A DNA stretch of 34,227 nt from the NCBI GenBank assembly GCA_009924545.1, contig RFRL01000014.1, forward strand, positions 1 to 34,227, written 5' to 3'. The first letter of the stretch is position 1. Each line of letters starts with the position of its first letter. Of the stretch, positions 1 to 10,917 are shown piece after piece. The notes beneath the pieces were generated by a model. The model made no database searches. It had not been told where the DNA came from and saw nothing but the letters and a program-made list of their open reading frames with translations. Both the position numbers and the translations under genes were made by a program. The stretch comes from Planctomycetia bacterium. GTDB lineage: Bacteria; Planctomycetota; Planctomycetia; Pirellulales; UBA1268.

Positions 1-245
1 CGGTCTTCGTGGCGCGGCGCGACCATGGCGTACGTCGTGTCGCGATCGTTGACCTCGACGTGCACCAAGGCAACGGCACCGCGTCGATCTTCGCGGGCGA
101 CGACAGCGTGTTCACGCTCTCGCTCCACGGCGGTCGCAACTACCCGTTCCACAAGGAGCGCTCGTCCCTCGACGTGGAGCTCCCCGATGGCTGTGACGAC
201 GCCAGGTACCTCGCCGCGCTCGCGCCTGCGCTCGAGGCCGTCGCG
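1..245 (+). pseudogene. Remnant of a histone deacetylase/acetoin-utilisation (AcuC-like) gene
   Basis: About 80 codons match the middle of a class II-like bacterial [20 protein letters not shown] carries two of the three zinc ligands (Asp and His of DLDVH), followed by [23 protein letters not shown] and DVELPDG, in the family's normal order. The N-terminal part with the His-His dyad would lie before the window. The C-terminal part with the third zinc ligand is absent because the frame runs into DUF1549 at roughly base 237-250. If this is the true genome order, the HDAC is non-functional. If it is an assembly error, an intact HDAC gene lies elsewhere. Confidence 0.7.
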
Positions 246-1889
246 GCGTTCCTCTCCGACCGATCCCCCGGCGCCCGTGAGCGCGCCGTCGACGCGATCC
301 TCGCATCCCCGCGATTCGGTGAACGGCAGGCGCAGCACTGGCTCGACGTGGTCCGCTTCGCCGAGACCGACGGCTACGAGGTGAACACCGAGCGGCCCCA
401 TGCGTGGCACTACCGTGACTGGGTCATCGACGCCTTCAACGACGATCTGCCCTACGACCGGTTCGTCACCGACCAGCTCGTCGGCGACGCCACCGGCGCC
501 GACGCGGCGACGGGCTTCCTCGTCACCGCCGCGGTGCTCCTCCCCGGACAGATCGGCGCCGACGACGTCTCCAAACGGGCTGCCCGGCAGGACGCGCTGG
601 CCGACGTGCTCGTCAACGTGGGCGAGGCCTTCCTCGGGACGACGATCGGCTGCGCCCGCTGCCACGACCACAAGTTCGACCCGCTCCCCGCCCGCGACTA
701 TTACGCCTTCCAGGCCTTCTTCAGCGGCGTCCACTACGGCGACCGCGAGCTGCAAAGCCCTGCGGCCGAGCGGCTCCGGGCGGCGCTCCTCTTCGCCCGG
801 GAGCGGCAGGCGATCGACGCCGACGAGGGGGAGCGGGCGGCGGCCGCCGCCGAGGTGGGCGTCCTGGAAGGGGAGCTGGCCGCGGCGCGCCGCGTCGTCT
901 ACGCGGGCCGTTTCACCGCGCCCGAGCCCACGCACCTCCTCCACCGCGGCGATGCCGAGCAGCGCGGCGATCCCCTCGGCCCTGCCACGCCGGGGCTGTT
1001 CGCCGCCACGGTCGGGACCGTGAGCCTGCCGATGGACGCGGCCGAGCAGGACCGCCGCCGGGCCCTGGCGGAGTGGCTCGTGCGCCCCGCGCATCCGCTC
1101 ACCGCGCGGGTCATCGTCAATCGCCTCTGGCAGTCGCACTTCGGCATCGGGCTGGTGGAGACCACCAACGACTTCGGCCGCAGCGGCACGCCACCGAGCC
1201 ATCCCCAGCTCCTCGACTGGCTCGCCGCGCGGCTGGTGGCGGAGCGGTGGTCGCTGAAGGCGATCCATCGCTTGATCGTGCTCTCGGCGACCTACGGCCA
1301 GTCGACCGACGTCGTCCCGGCGGCGCTCGAGCAGGATGCCGACTGCCGGCTGCTGTGGCGCTTTCCCCCGCGCCGGCTGGAGGGGGAGGCGATCCGCGAC
1401 GGGATGCTCGCCGTCGCCGGGCGGCTCGACCTGTCGACGGGGGGGCGCGGTTTCGACCTGTTCGGAGCCCGCGGCGGCCTGTCGGGGTATCCGCCCGTGG
1501 AGGCCTTCTCGGGCTCGGGCCTGCGCCGGATGATCTACGCCCATCGCGTGCGCATGGAGAAGGAGAGCGTGTTCGGGGCGTTCGACTGCCCCGACGCCGG
1601 CCAGACCACCGGACGACGCCGCCAGTCGACCACGCCCTTGCAGGCCCTCAACCTGATGAACAGCCGCTTCACCCTCGACCAGGCCGACGCGCTCGCCGCG
1701 CGGATCGCGGCCGAGGCCGGCGCGGCCCCCGCGCCGGCGGCCATGGTGGAGCGGGCGTTCGTCCTCGTCCTCGGCCGGGAACCGATCGACGAGGAGCGCG
1801 CGGCGGCAGAGACCGTGGTGCGCGACCATGGCCCGGCGGCGCTGGCGCGCGTCCTGTTCAACACCAACGAGTTCCTCTTCCTGCCCTGA
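1..1889 (+). CDS. Chimeric HDAC-fragment / PSD1 (DUF1549-DUF1553) protein, 5' partial
   Basis: The frame is open from base 3, so the gene enters from outside the window; the GTG at 9 is not a convincing start. Residues up to about 78 (counted from that GTG) read as a histone deacetylase/AcuC-type enzyme ([10 protein letters not shown] metal site). From about residue 79 the same frame becomes a planctomycete DUF1549 domain ([20 protein letters not shown], then [11 protein letters not shown] with C215 and C218 near residue 215), followed by DUF1553 ([10 protein letters not shown], near the middle; [11 protein letters not shown]; end NTNEFLFLP). The PSCyt1 haem domain and the start of DUF1549, both present in the paralogue at 5334-9392, are missing. 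DUF1549/DUF1553 proteins are thought to be exported, with unknown activity. A DUF1501 gene follows 35 bases on, the usual partner. The fusion is either a real deletion/recombination or an assembly join; the PSD1 part is certain. Confidence 0.85.
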   Translation, partial: VFVARRDHGVRRVAIVDLDVHQGNGTASIFAGDDSVFTLSLHGGRNYPFHKERSSLDVELPDGCDDARYLAALAPALEAVAAFLSDRSPGARERAVDAILASPRFGERQAQHWLDVVRFAETDGYEVNTERPHAWHYRDWVIDAFNDDLPYDRFVTDQLVGDATGADAATGFLVTAAVLLPGQIGADDVSKRAARQDALADVLVNVGEAFLGTTIGCARCHDHKFDPLPARDYYAFQAFFSGVHYGDRELQSPAAERLRAALLFARERQAIDADEGERAAAAAEVGVLEGELAAARRVVYAGRFTAPEPTHLLHRGDAEQRGDPLGPATPGLFAATVGTVSLPMDAAEQDRRRALAEWLVRPAHPLTARVIVNRLWQSHFGIGLVETTNDFGRSGTPPSHPQLLDWLAARLVAERWSLKAIHRLIVLSATYGQSTDVVPAALEQDADCRLLWRFPPRRLEGEAIRDGMLAVAGRLDLSTGGRGFDLFGARGGLSGYPPVEAFSGSGLRRMIYAHRVRMEKESVFGAFDCPDAGQTTGRRRQSTTPLQALNLMNSRFTLDQADALAARIAAEAGAAPAPAAMVERAFVLVLGREPIDEERAAAETVVRDHGPAALARVLFNTNEFLFLP

Positions 1890-1924
1890 GCGCCACCCAG
1901 CGCGCGAGCCCCCGGAAGCCACCC

Positions 1925-3454
1925 GTGGCCAGTCGCGATCCGTCGTCCGCGCCATGTGTCCCCGGTGCGGTGGCCGGGCATGGTGCCCCGAGCCCGATCC
2001 CCGAGGTCCCGCTGGAGGCATCCCCGCGGCATCCCCGGCGCGACATCCTCGCCGGTGCCGGCACGGCGCTTCCGGGCATCGCGCTGGCGACGCTGCTGGG
2101 CCGCGACGGGCTGCTGGCGGCCGGGCCCGCGGGAATCGACCCCGCCCGGCCCTTCGCCCCGCGGCCGGGCCATTTCCCCGCCCGGGCGCGCAACGTCCTC
2201 GTCATCTTCTGCGCCGGCGCGGTCAGCCAGTTGGAGACCTGGGACTGGAAGCCCCAGCTCGTGGAATGGGACGGCCGGCCGCTGCCGGGGGGGCCGGCGG
2301 TGACCTTCCAGGGCCCCGCCGGCAATCTCGCCCGTCCGCAGTATGCCTTCCGACCGCGGGGCGCGACCGGGAAGATGGTGTCCGACCTCATTCCCCACCT
2401 CGCCGCGCTCACCGACGACATCGCCTTCGTCCACTCGCTCACCAGCCGCACCAACACCCACGGGCCGGCGGAGAACTTCCTCTCCACCGGATTCGTGGCC
2501 GACGGGTTTCCCAGCCTCGGCTCCTGGGTGACCTCCGCCCTGGGCAGCGACAACGAAAACCTGCCCGCGTTCGTCGCCATCCCCGACCCGCGCGGCATCC
2601 CCCAGGCGAGCGGCAACAACTGGGGCAGCGGCTTCCTCCCCGCGGAGTACCAGGGAACCACCTGGAGCAGCACCGCACCGATCCGCCACCTCGCCACGCC
2701 GGCGGCGGTTCCGGCGGCTGCCGACCGGGCCGGTCGGGCGCTCCTCGGGCGCCTCAACCGGCGCCATGCCGAGGCCCATCCCGCCGACACGGCCCTCACC
2801 GCACGGATCGCCGCCTACGAACTCGCCGCGCGGATGCAACTCGCCGCCCCGGCCCTCGCCGACCTGTCGACCGAGTCGGCAGCCACGCGCGCCGCCTACG
2901 GGGCCGACGACGCCGATCCGATCAAGGCCGGCTTCGCGCGGAATTGCATCCTCGCCCGACGGCTCATCGAGCAGGGGGTCCGCTTCGTGCAACTGTTCAA
3001 CGGCGCCTACGCCAGTGGTGGCGAGCTCAATTGGGATGGCCACACGAAGCTCAAGCAGCAGTACGACCGCCATGCCGCGATCCTCGACCAGCCGGTGGCG
3101 GCCCTGATCCGCGACCTGCGGGCGCGTGGCCTCCTCGACGAGACCCTCGTGGTGTGGTGCACGGAGTTCGGTCGGATGCCCTGTTTCCAGAAGGGGGCGC
3201 AGGGGCGCGACCACAACCCCGACGGCTTCACCTGTTGGATGACCGGGGCGGGGGTGAAACCGGGCGTCAGCGTCGGGAGGACCGACGACTTCGGCGCCAA
3301 AGCGGTGGAGGACGTCCATCCGCTCTACGACTTCAACGCCACGATCCTCCACCTCCTCGGCATCGATCACGAGCGCCTCACGTTCCGCCACAACGGCGTC
3401 GAACGGCGGCTCACCGACGTCCACGGCCGCGTGATCCGCGGGCTCCTGGCCTGA
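1925..3454 (+). CDS. DUF1501 family exported protein
   Basis: A 509-residue DUF1501 protein of the alkaline phosphatase/sulfatase-like superfamily, normally encoded beside PSD1/DUF1549-DUF1553 genes in planctomycetes, as here. The start at GTG 1925 is chosen because GGAAG at 1914-1918 sits six bases before it; GTG 1970 is an alternative. The N terminus carries a twin-arginine-like signal (RRDILAGAG followed by a hydrophobic run [12 protein letters not shown]), suggesting export by Tat. Family landmarks are [18 protein letters not shown], the [10 protein letters not shown] stretch, [30 protein letters not shown] and the C-terminal [15 protein letters not shown]. The reading frame is intact to TGA. 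No enzymatic activity is established for the family, so the substrate is unknown. Confidence 0.9.
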   Translation: MASRDPSSAPCVPGAVAGHGAPSPIPEVPLEASPRHPRRDILAGAGTALPGIALATLLGRDGLLAAGPAGIDPARPFAPRPGHFPARARNVLVIFCAGAVSQLETWDWKPQLVEWDGRPLPGGPAVTFQGPAGNLARPQYAFRPRGATGKMVSDLIPHLAALTDDIAFVHSLTSRTNTHGPAENFLSTGFVADGFPSLGSWVTSALGSDNENLPAFVAIPDPRGIPQASGNNWGSGFLPAEYQGTTWSSTAPIRHLATPAAVPAAADRAGRALLGRLNRRHAEAHPADTALTARIAAYELAARMQLAAPALADLSTESAATRAAYGADDADPIKAGFARNCILARRLIEQGVRFVQLFNGAYASGGELNWDGHTKLKQQYDRHAAILDQPVAALIRDLRARGLLDETLVVWCTEFGRMPCFQKGAQGRDHNPDGFTCWMTGAGVKPGVSVGRTDDFGAKAVEDVHPLYDFNATILHLLGIDHERLTFRHNGVERRLTDVHGRVIRGLLA

Positions 3455-3470
3455 CGGGAGAGACCCACGC

Positions 3471-5111
3471 ATGGCTTCCACGGGCCACCCACCGATCGAC
3501 CCCCGCATGCTCCAGGATCGGCTGTTCGCCGCCCTGTCGGCGATGTTCGCCGCCGAGGTGCCGCTCTACGGCAAGGCGTTGGGGGTGAACGACGCCTGCA
3601 ACATCGCCGCCTGCCGGCTCCTCGCGCACCGTTTTCCGGGGGTCGTCCTCCCGCCCCCCGCCGGGCCGGTCGCGCTCGGCGCCGAGCGGCACGGGGCGAT
3701 CCGCATCGGCCGGCCGGACGAGTACCGCTGGATCGGCAGCCTGTTCGCCTGCTTCGGCATGGAGCCGCACGGGTTCTACGACATGACGAGCGTGGGGGCG
3801 AAGCGGCAGCCGATCATGGCCACCGCCTTCCGCTCCCGGCACCGGCCCGAGCACCGGATGTTCTGCTCGCTCCTGGTGACCGATGCCCTGCCGACCGCCT
3901 TCCGCGGGCGCGTCGAGGAGGCGCTCGCGGCACGGGACGTGCCGGGCGACCGGGCCCGGGAATTCGTCGCCCGCGCTGCCGCCGATGGCGGGCTCGACGA
4001 GGCCGACGGCATGGCCCTCATCGACGAGTGCGTGGGGCGGATCTTCGCCTGGACGGGGCGCGGCGGGCCGGTGGAGCTGTACCAGGATCTCGTCGACGCC
4101 GATCTGCGGATTGCGGCCGACATCGCCTGCTTCCCCTCCCACCATCTCAATCATCTGGCGTTCAACTCCCTGGCGCTCGACCTGTTCACCGCGGCGATGC
4201 GCTTGTGCCTCGGGGAACGGGGAGCCGACTGGTTCCGGCCGCACGCCGCGACGATCCTGGGCCGCCTGGCACGCGACACCGACCCCCTCCGCGCCCGGCT
4301 CCTGTTCCCCGGACTCCCCGAGCACCTGCCCGCCGCGGTGGACGTGCCGGTGGCGGTGGCGGAGACGCTCGCCGACGAGCTCCTCGCGGTGCTGTCGGAC
4401 GAGGCCCACGCCCTCCACCGTTTGCCCCACGCCGGGTTCAAGGAGACGACCGAAGGCCCGCCGACCGGGGTGCCCGTGCTCCTCCGACAGGACTCCTACC
4501 GGGCCCTCACCGAGGAGGTCCGGTTCACGACCGCCGATGGCGGATCGGTCGCCGGGACGCACACCGCCCGCTTCGGCGAGGTGGAACAGCGCGGCTATGC
4601 CTGCAGCCCTGCGGGACGGCGCACCTACGACGAATGTCTGGCGGCGGCCGAGGCCATGCGGGGGGATGCGCAGGCCGCCTGCGACCCGTTCGCGGCGCTG
4701 GGCCGATCGGCCGCGGAGTTGTTCGCCCGGGGGCAGATCCTCGGCCGCTACCGCCCCACCCTCGCCGGTCGCGCCGCGCGGGCAGCCGGCGCTCCGCTGC
4801 CCACCGGGCTCGAACGGCTGCTCGCCGCCGGACTGGTGACCCGCGAGCCGATCCGCTACGAGGACTTCCTTCCGGTGAGTGCCGCGGGCATCTTCGCCTC
4901 GAATCTCCGCCAGCAGGCCGCCGGTCCCCGCTCGCAGGCAACGGGTGACGGCCCGGTCGTGCCCCGGGCGCGGGAGGAGTTGGAGGGGATTCTCGGCCGC
5001 CCGATCATCGATCCACTCGCGGCCGACGTCGAAACCGAGGCGGCATCGATCCGTGACACCCTGGCGGCCCTCGGCGAGAAAGGCCACCTCCGAGGCGGCG
5101 GCACCGATTGA
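3471..5111 (+). CDS. hglS: DUF1338 / HglS-type 2-oxoadipate dioxygenase/decarboxylase-like protein
   Basis: This 546-residue protein belongs to the DUF1338/YdcJ family. Characterised members (HglS of Pseudomonas putida) are Fe(II) enzymes with a VOC-like fold that convert 2-oxoadipate to D-2-hydroxyglutarate in lysine breakdown. The family's metal-site blocks are visible: ERHGAIRIG with H74, FPSHHLNHL with H224/H225, and FGEVEQRG with E370/E372. ATG 3471 follows GGGAGAGACC and lies 16 bases after the DUF1501 stop, so co-transcription is possible. It is longer than HglS and YdcJ (about 450-465 residues). No other lysine-degradation gene is in the window, so family membership is firm but the physiological substrate is an inference. 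Confidence 0.85.
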   Translation: MASTGHPPIDPRMLQDRLFAALSAMFAAEVPLYGKALGVNDACNIAACRLLAHRFPGVVLPPPAGPVALGAERHGAIRIGRPDEYRWIGSLFACFGMEPHGFYDMTSVGAKRQPIMATAFRSRHRPEHRMFCSLLVTDALPTAFRGRVEEALAARDVPGDRAREFVARAAADGGLDEADGMALIDECVGRIFAWTGRGGPVELYQDLVDADLRIAADIACFPSHHLNHLAFNSLALDLFTAAMRLCLGERGADWFRPHAATILGRLARDTDPLRARLLFPGLPEHLPAAVDVPVAVAETLADELLAVLSDEAHALHRLPHAGFKETTEGPPTGVPVLLRQDSYRALTEEVRFTTADGGSVAGTHTARFGEVEQRGYACSPAGRRTYDECLAAAEAMRGDAQAACDPFAALGRSAAELFARGQILGRYRPTLAGRAARAAGAPLPTGLERLLAAGLVTREPIRYEDFLPVSAAGIFASNLRQQAAGPRSQATGDGPVVPRAREELEGILGRPIIDPLAADVETEAASIRDTLAALGEKGHLRGGGTD

Positions 5112-5263
5112 GGGGGACCGGTTGGTGGCCGGAGGAACAGATGGCCCAGGTCATTGGCTCCGGGGCGTGCCGGGGGTGGGTGATGGCGGTCTGCCTGGCC
5201 GTCCTCCCCCTCGGCTTGGCGGCGCGGGCCGCGTCACCGCGATTCCGCGGCTCGAGCTCGGGT

Positions 5264-5292
5264 TTGTCGTGGGAAGTGCCTTCAGGGATACT
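5264..5292 (+). promoter_or_regulatory. Possible sigma70-like promoter for the 5334 gene
   Basis: TTGTCG (5264-5269) and GATACT (5287-5292) are separated by 17 bases, each matching four of six consensus positions. Transcription would start near 5299, about 35 bases before the ATG at 5334. In DNA of this GC content the match is suggestive only, and many planctomycete genes use ECF sigma factors instead. Confidence 0.3.
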
Positions 5293-5333
5293 GGGTTTCG
5301 GCGACGGGCCACCGCGTCAGGGGAGCTGGCGGC

Positions 5334-8300
5334 ATGATCACCTCGGTGCGGAGCAGCGGCCTCTCCGGGCGGGTTGCCGGGCGGAAGCGGGCGCTGGTCC
5401 TTTATGCCACGCTGGCCGCGGCCGGCCTGGTGTGCGACCGCCGCGCTCCGGCAGCGGCACCGGTTGACGAGGCATTTTTCGAGGCGCGGATCCGGCCGGT
5501 CCTCATCGATCGCTGCTATGCGTGCCACAACGCCGCCACCGCCGAGGGGGGGCTGGCGGTCGATTCACGCGATGGCCTGTTGACCGGTGGGCACTCCGGA
5601 CCGGCGCTCGTGCCGGGAGCCCCGGCGGAGAGCCTGCTGGTGCGCGTGCTGCGCCACGAGGTCGACGGGTTGAAGATGCCGAAGGATGCGGGCCGGCTCT
5701 CCGCGGAGACGATCGCCGATTTCGCCGCCTGGATCGCCGCGGGGGCCGTCGATCCGCGCGACGCTCCCCCTTCCGCGGCGGAACTAGCCACGGCGACATC
5801 GTGGGAGGCGGTCCGGGACCGGCGCCGGCAATGGTGGGCGTTTCAATCTCTCGTCGATCCGCCGCCGCCCGACGCGCCCGCACCGTGGGCGGCACATCCG
5901 GTCGATCGGTTCGTCGGCGCCCGGCTGGCCGAGGCCGGTGTGGCTCCGGCTGCCGTGGCCGCGCCGCCGGTCCTCGTACGTCGCGTTTGGTTCGCCCTCG
6001 TGGGCCTGCCCCCGTCCCCCGCCGATCTCGAGACGTGGACCCCACGCCTGGCCGCGCCCGGCGGGTGGGAGGCGCTCGTCGACCACCTGCTGGCCAGCCC
6101 GCATTTCGGCGAGCGCTGGGCCCGCCACTGGATGGACTGGATCCGCTACGCCGACACCCACGGCTCGGAGGGGGATCCGGAGATCGTCGATACCCACCTC
6201 TACCGCGACGCGCTGATCCGCGCCCTCAATGCCGACGTGCCGCTCGATCGACTTCTCCGCGAGCACGTGGCAGGCGATCTGCTTCCCGATCCGCGCCTCG
6301 ATCCCGGTGGCACGTTCAACGATTCCGCGATCCTCACCTCCCACTGGCGCATGGTCTTCCACGGCTATTCCCCCACCGACGCGCTCGAGGAGAAGGTGCG
6401 GTTCGTGGACGACCAGATCAACGCCTTCAGCAAGGCGTTCCTGGGCCTCACCGTGTCGTGCGCGCGGTGCCACGACCACAAGTTCGATCCCGTCAGCCAG
6501 CGCGACTACTACGCGCTGTTCGGCGTGCTCGCCTCCTCCCGGCCCGGCCGCGCCGAGGTGGGCCCACCCGGTGCGGCGGCCATCGGTCGCGCGGAGATCG
6601 CCGCGCTCGCCCCACGGCTCCGCGCGGCGCTGGGCCGCCAGTGGCTGGCATCGATCCCCGATCTCCGCACCCGTCTCGACCGTTTCGAGCCACTCGTGGC
6701 GGCGGCGGAGGATCCGCGGGCCCTTCTCCATCCACTCTTCAAGGCCGGTGCGGCTGTGGATGAGGGGGCCCTCGGCGCGGCCGTTGCCGCCATGGCCGCC
6801 CCGGCGCCGGTCACGGAAGGGGGCCTGCGCTGGGACCTTGCCGACGACACCACGCGGGCCGGTTGGCTGGCCGTGGGCAGCGGCCTGGCAGAGTTCGCCC
6901 GGCCGCTCGAGGCCGGCGAGCCCGTCGTCGCCGTGACCGGACCGCGGGCCCTCGAGCGGATCATGCCCGCGACCGTGAAGACCCATGGCGTGTCCACCAA
7001 GCACGGGGCGCGCCTCACGTCGCCCACCGTGCGCGTGGAGGGTCCACGGGAACTGTGGATCCTCGCCGCCGGTGGCGGCGGGGCGACGGTGCGCTACGTG
7101 GTGGAAGACTATCCGAGGTCGGGCCCGGTCTATCCAATCACCCCGTTGTCGCCCGAGTGGAAGTGGCACCGGTTCGATCTCACCTACTGGGATGGCGACC
7201 GGATCCACGTGGAACTGGCGACCGCGCGCGATGCCGTGCTGCCCGCCGGCAATGCGGCGGAGCGGTCGTGGTTCGCGGTCCGGGAGGCGCGGCTGGTGGC
7301 TTCCGGCTCGCCCCCGCCCCCGCTGCCGTTCGACCCGCGCGGGGCGATCCGCGCCCGTCTCGACGGAGCCACTCCGGTCACGGCGGCGGCCTATCGCGAT
7401 GCGGTGGCGGGGGCCCTCGACGCGGCGCTGCGTGCCTGGGCCGAGGGGCGGGCCGATGACCGCGACGCCCTCCTCCTCGATGCGGCGCTGGCCGAGGGGC
7501 TCCTCGAAAACCGGGTGGCCGACCTCGGCGAGGCTGGTCCGCTCGTGGCGGAGTGGCGCCGCCTGGAATCGTTCGTGCCCGTGCTGCCGCGGGCGCCTGC
7601 ACCGGAGGAGACGGCCGGCAGCGACCAGCCGCTCCTGCGCCGTGGCGACCATCACACCCCCGGCGACGCGGTGCCGCGCGGATTCCCCCACCTCTTCGGC
7701 TCCCCCCGGCCGGTGACGACCGGCAGCGGCCGGCGTGAGGTGGCCGACGACCTCCTTGCAGCCGAGAATCCACTCACGCGCCGGGTGCTGGCCAACCGCG
7801 TGTGGCACCATCTCTTCGGCCGCGGCATCGTGGCCACGCCCGACAACCTCGGCCTCCTCGGCCAGAAGCCGACGCATCCCGAACTGCTCGACCATCTGGC
7901 CGTGCGCCTGGAGCAGGGGGGCTGGTCGCTCAAAGCGCTCGTCCGCCATCTCGTCACGTCACGTACCTGGCAGCTCGATTCGGTGGCGTTGCCGGCGACG
8001 GTGGCCGCCGATGCAGACAACCGCCTCTGGTCGCGGGCCCTGGTGCGGCGGCTGGATGCGGAGGCGATCCGCGATGGACTCCTGGCGGCAGCCGGGGTTC
8101 TCGACACGCGCTTGCATGGCCCGCCGGTCGGTGGCACGGAGCCGCGGCGCGGGGTCTATGTCCGCGTGGCGCGCAACGCCATCGATCCCCTACTCCGCGT
8201 GTTCGACTTCCCCGAACCGTTCAGCAGCATCGGAGCCCGGGACGAGACGAACGTCCCGGCCCAGGCCCTGACCCTCATGAACGATGCCGACGTGGCCCGG

Positions 8301-9392
8301 TGGGCCGACCAGTTTGCCGGGCGCGTGCTTGCCGACCCGCGCCTCGGGAGCGACGAGGAGCGCCTCGACGCCATGGTCCGGATCGCGCTCGGGCGGCCGA
8401 GCACCGCGGCTGAGCGGGGGGAACTGGGCGGGATCCTCGCCGCGGCGCGGGCCGGGCAGCGGGAGCGCCAGGCACGATTGGCGGCGATCACGGAGCGTGT
8501 GGTGGAAGCCCGCACGGCGCTCGAGTGCCTCGTCGCGTCGCGGCGGGACACGGGGCTCCCCGCGGTCCCGGCCGCGCCCCGGCCGCTCTTGTCCTGGGAC
8601 TTCTCCGCCGGGGTCGACGCGCTGGAGGGGGGCGTTCCGGGAACAGCCCGGGATGGTGCCGGCCTCCGAGACGGGGCGTTGGTGGTCGGCGGCGGCGGTC
8701 ACGTGACGACGGCACCGCTGCCGCGGGAGATCCGGGCGCGGACGCTCGCGGCGCTGGTGCAACTCGATTCGCTCGGGCAGCAAGGCGGGGGCTTGATCTC
8801 GATCCAGTCGGCCGACGGCGTGGTGTTCGACGCCATCGTCTTCGGCGAGCAGGTGGCCGGCGAGTGGCTGGCCGGCAGCAACGGGTTCCAACGCACCCGG
8901 GCGTTCGGCGGGCCCCGCGAGACCGAGGCGGTGATGCGGCCGGTGCACGTGGCGATCTGCTGGGACGAGGACGGCACGGTACGTGGCTACCGCGACGGCC
9001 AGCCCTATGGCCAGCCCTACCGCGTGGAGCCGGCGGTGGCCTACCCGGCGGGGAGCAGCCTCGTGTCGTTCGGCCTGCGGCACCTGCCCGCCGGTGGCAA
9101 CCGCCTTCTTTCGGGCCGGATCCTCCGCGCCACGCTCCACGACCGGGCGCTGTCGGAGGACGAGGTCGGCGACCTCGCCGCGGCGGCCGGGAGCGTGTCG
9201 ATCGCGGCGCTCGTCGAGCGCCTGCCGGAGCCGGGCCGGGCGCAGGGCCGGGCGCTCGTGGCCAAGCTCGGGGAGCTCCAGCGGCAGGTGCGTGAGGTGG
9301 ACCTGCCGCCGTCAGACGATCGCGATCGGGCTGTGTGGGCCGAGCCGGCCCGGGCCCTGTTCCTGTGCAAGGAGTTCATCTTCGTCCGCTGA
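5334..9392 (+). CDS. PSCyt1-DUF1549-DUF1553-LamG protein (planctomycete cytochrome c domain protein)
   Basis: A 1352-residue exported protein. Order of parts: signal peptide/anchor (about 18-45, [13 protein letters not shown]); planctomycete cytochrome c PSCyt1 (about 45-140) with haem motif CYACH (C61, C64, H65); DUF1549 (about 195-400) with [13 protein letters not shown] and a second CxxCH, CARCH, at 376-380; a beta-rich linker (about 480-660); DUF1553 (about 790-1050) with [13 protein letters not shown] and [11 protein letters not shown]; then a concanavalin A/LamG-like domain (about 1080-1300). The last residues, [12 protein letters not shown], are the usual DUF1553 tail, so the LamG domain is inserted just before the family's C-terminal end. 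A DUF1501 gene follows after 41 bases. LamG domains commonly bind glycans, which fits, but does not prove, a polysaccharide-related role. Confidence 0.92.
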   Translation: MITSVRSSGLSGRVAGRKRALVLYATLAAAGLVCDRRAPAAAPVDEAFFEARIRPVLIDRCYACHNAATAEGGLAVDSRDGLLTGGHSGPALVPGAPAESLLVRVLRHEVDGLKMPKDAGRLSAETIADFAAWIAAGAVDPRDAPPSAAELATATSWEAVRDRRRQWWAFQSLVDPPPPDAPAPWAAHPVDRFVGARLAEAGVAPAAVAAPPVLVRRVWFALVGLPPSPADLETWTPRLAAPGGWEALVDHLLASPHFGERWARHWMDWIRYADTHGSEGDPEIVDTHLYRDALIRALNADVPLDRLLREHVAGDLLPDPRLDPGGTFNDSAILTSHWRMVFHGYSPTDALEEKVRFVDDQINAFSKAFLGLTVSCARCHDHKFDPVSQRDYYALFGVLASSRPGRAEVGPPGAAAIGRAEIAALAPRLRAALGRQWLASIPDLRTRLDRFEPLVAAAEDPRALLHPLFKAGAAVDEGALGAAVAAMAAPAPVTEGGLRWDLADDTTRAGWLAVGSGLAEFARPLEAGEPVVAVTGPRALERIMPATVKTHGVSTKHGARLTSPTVRVEGPRELWILAAGGGGATVRYVVEDYPRSGPVYPITPLSPEWKWHRFDLTYWDGDRIHVELATARDAVLPAGNAAERSWFAVREARLVASGSPPPPLPFDPRGAIRARLDGATPVTAAAYRDAVAGALDAALRAWAEGRADDRDALLLDAALAEGLLENRVADLGEAGPLVAEWRRLESFVPVLPRAPAPEETAGSDQPLLRRGDHHTPGDAVPRGFPHLFGSPRPVTTGSGRREVADDLLAAENPLTRRVLANRVWHHLFGRGIVATPDNLGLLGQKPTHPELLDHLAVRLEQGGWSLKALVRHLVTSRTWQLDSVALPATVAADADNRLWSRALVRRLDAEAIRDGLLAAAGVLDTRLHGPPVGGTEPRRGVYVRVARNAIDPLLRVFDFPEPFSSIGARDETNVPAQALTLMNDADVARWADQFAGRVLADPRLGSDEERLDAMVRIALGRPSTAAERGELGGILAAARAGQRERQARLAAITERVVEARTALECLVASRRDTGLPAVPAAPRPLLSWDFSAGVDALEGGVPGTARDGAGLRDGALVVGGGGHVTTAPLPREIRARTLAALVQLDSLGQQGGGLISIQSADGVVFDAIVFGEQVAGEWLAGSNGFQRTRAFGGPRETEAVMRPVHVAICWDEDGTVRGYRDGQPYGQPYRVEPAVAYPAGSSLVSFGLRHLPAGGNRLLSGRILRATLHDRALSEDEVGDLAAAAGSVSIAALVERLPEPGRAQGRALVAKLGELQRQVREVDLPPSDDRDRAVWAEPARALFLCKEFIFVR

Positions 9393-9433
9393 GTCGCCTA
9401 CCGGCGGGCCTGTCCCACGTGAGTCACTTTCCC

Positions 9434-10872
9434 ATGACCATTCCAGCCTCCGCGACCGGGCCGGTGATCCCGCGGCGCAGGCTCCTCGCCGACGCCTCGA
9501 TCGGCTTCGGCAGCGTTGCCCTGGCGGCGCTCCTGGCACGGTCGGCGGGGGCGGCACAGCGCGAAGGCGCGGTGGCGGGGGCCGGTGGCCTTCGGCACCA
9601 CGCACCGCGGGCACGGCGCGTGATCTTCTGCTACATGTCGGGTGGGGTGTCGCACGTCGATTCGTTCGACCCGAAGCCACGGCTCGACGCCGAGCACGGC
9701 AAGCCGCTGCCGATGAAGGTCGAGCGGACGATGTTCAACAACAACGGGCTCATCATGCGCAGCCCGTTCACCTTCCGACCCTGGGGGGAGAGCGGCATCC
9801 CGGTGAGCAGCCTGTTTCCCCGGATCGGTGCGGTGGCCGACGAACTGGCGGTGATCCGCTCGATGACCACGCCGGTGAGCGAGCATGCCCAAGCCAACTT
9901 CCTCATGCACACCGGGTTCCCGTTCCTCGGCTTCCCCAGCGCCGGGGCGTGGGCGTCGTACGGGCTCGGCACGGCGAACGCCGACCTACCGTCGTACGTC
10001 GTGCTCCAAAGCGGCAACGCCGCCGTGCCACACGGTGGCGTGGGGCTGTTCAGCAACGCCTTCCTCCCCGGCCCCCACCAGGCCTCGATCATCCGCGCCG
10101 ACGCGGCGGAGGCGATCCGCAACATCCGCCCGCGCGACCGATCCGGCGCGCAGCGGCGCCGGCTCGACGCCGTGGCGGCCCTCGACCGTGGGTTCCTCGC
10201 CGCGACCGGTGCGCCGGCGGCTGTCGAGGCGGCGATCCACAATGCCGAGACCGCCTTTCGGATGCAGGCCGCGGTGCCAACGCTGGTGGACATCGCGGGG
10301 GAGTCGGCGGCCACGCTCGCGCGCTACGGGGTCGATTCCCCGCCTACGCGCGGCAGTGTCTCCTCGCGCGGCGCCTCGTGGAGCAGGGCGTGCGGTTCGT
10401 GGAGCTCTCCTGCCTGACGCAGAACATCGGCGCGGGGGGCGCCGGGAATCCCTGGGACCAGCACGGGGCGCTGGAGAAGGGGCACGGGGCGATGGCCCTC
10501 CAGGTCGACCAGCCGATCGCCGCCCTTGTCGGTGACTTGCGCGACCGCGGGCTCCTCGACGACACGCTCGTGGTCTGGGCGGGAGAGTTCGGCCGGACGC
10601 CGTTCTCGCAGGGTTCCGACGGCCGCGACCACAACCCGATGGCGTTCAGCGTGTGGCTGGCGGGGGGCGGTGTGAAGGGGGGCACGATCCACGGCGTGAC
10701 CGACGAGTACGGCTACCGGGTCGTGGAGCATCCCTGCACGATCTACGACATGTGGGCCACCGTCCTCCACCTGCTCGGGATCGATCACGAGGAATTCACC
10801 TACCGCTGGGGTGGCCGCGATTACCGGCTCACCGACGTCCACGGCCACGTCATCCACCCGATCCTCGCCTGA
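9434..10872 (+). pseudogene. DUF1501 family protein, broken by a one-base frameshift
   Basis: A second DUF1501 protein follows the PSD1 gene. ATG 9434 (in-frame GTG 9419 is an alternative) opens with [23 protein letters not shown], a Tat-like signal, then [20 protein letters not shown] and the expected body. The frame fails near 10334-10340: frame 2 reads [10 protein letters not shown] and soon stops, while frame 1 picks up precisely with [22 protein letters not shown] and continues through [18 protein letters not shown] and [15 protein letters not shown] to the TGA at 10872. One base missing from the C4 run in TTCCCC restores a 479-residue protein. Both halves keep good family sequence, so a sequencing error or very recent mutation is more likely than old decay. 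Confidence 0.85.
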
Positions 10873-10917
10873 GCCGCCACCGCAGCCTCTCCACGCCCAC
10901 CGACCGGGAGTCCGCCC

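Noticed and set aside
1535-5087. Long minus-strand open frames (1535-3508 and 3411-5087)
   Set aside because: Both are mirror frames of DUF1501 and DUF1338 genes, with no family features of their own.
5141-5467. A 109-codon frame with a good GGAGG site (5131-5135) and a signal-peptide-like start (MAQVIGSGACRGWVMAVCLA)
   Set aside because: It overlaps the first 134 bases of the PSCyt1 gene in another frame and its later part is just the shifted reading of that gene. It could be a short leader or decayed gene, but support is too thin.
9335-9434. Upstream extension of the second DUF1501 frame to 9335
   Set aside because: It overlaps the end of the PSCyt1 gene, and the family N terminus with its Tat-like signal begins after ATG 9434.
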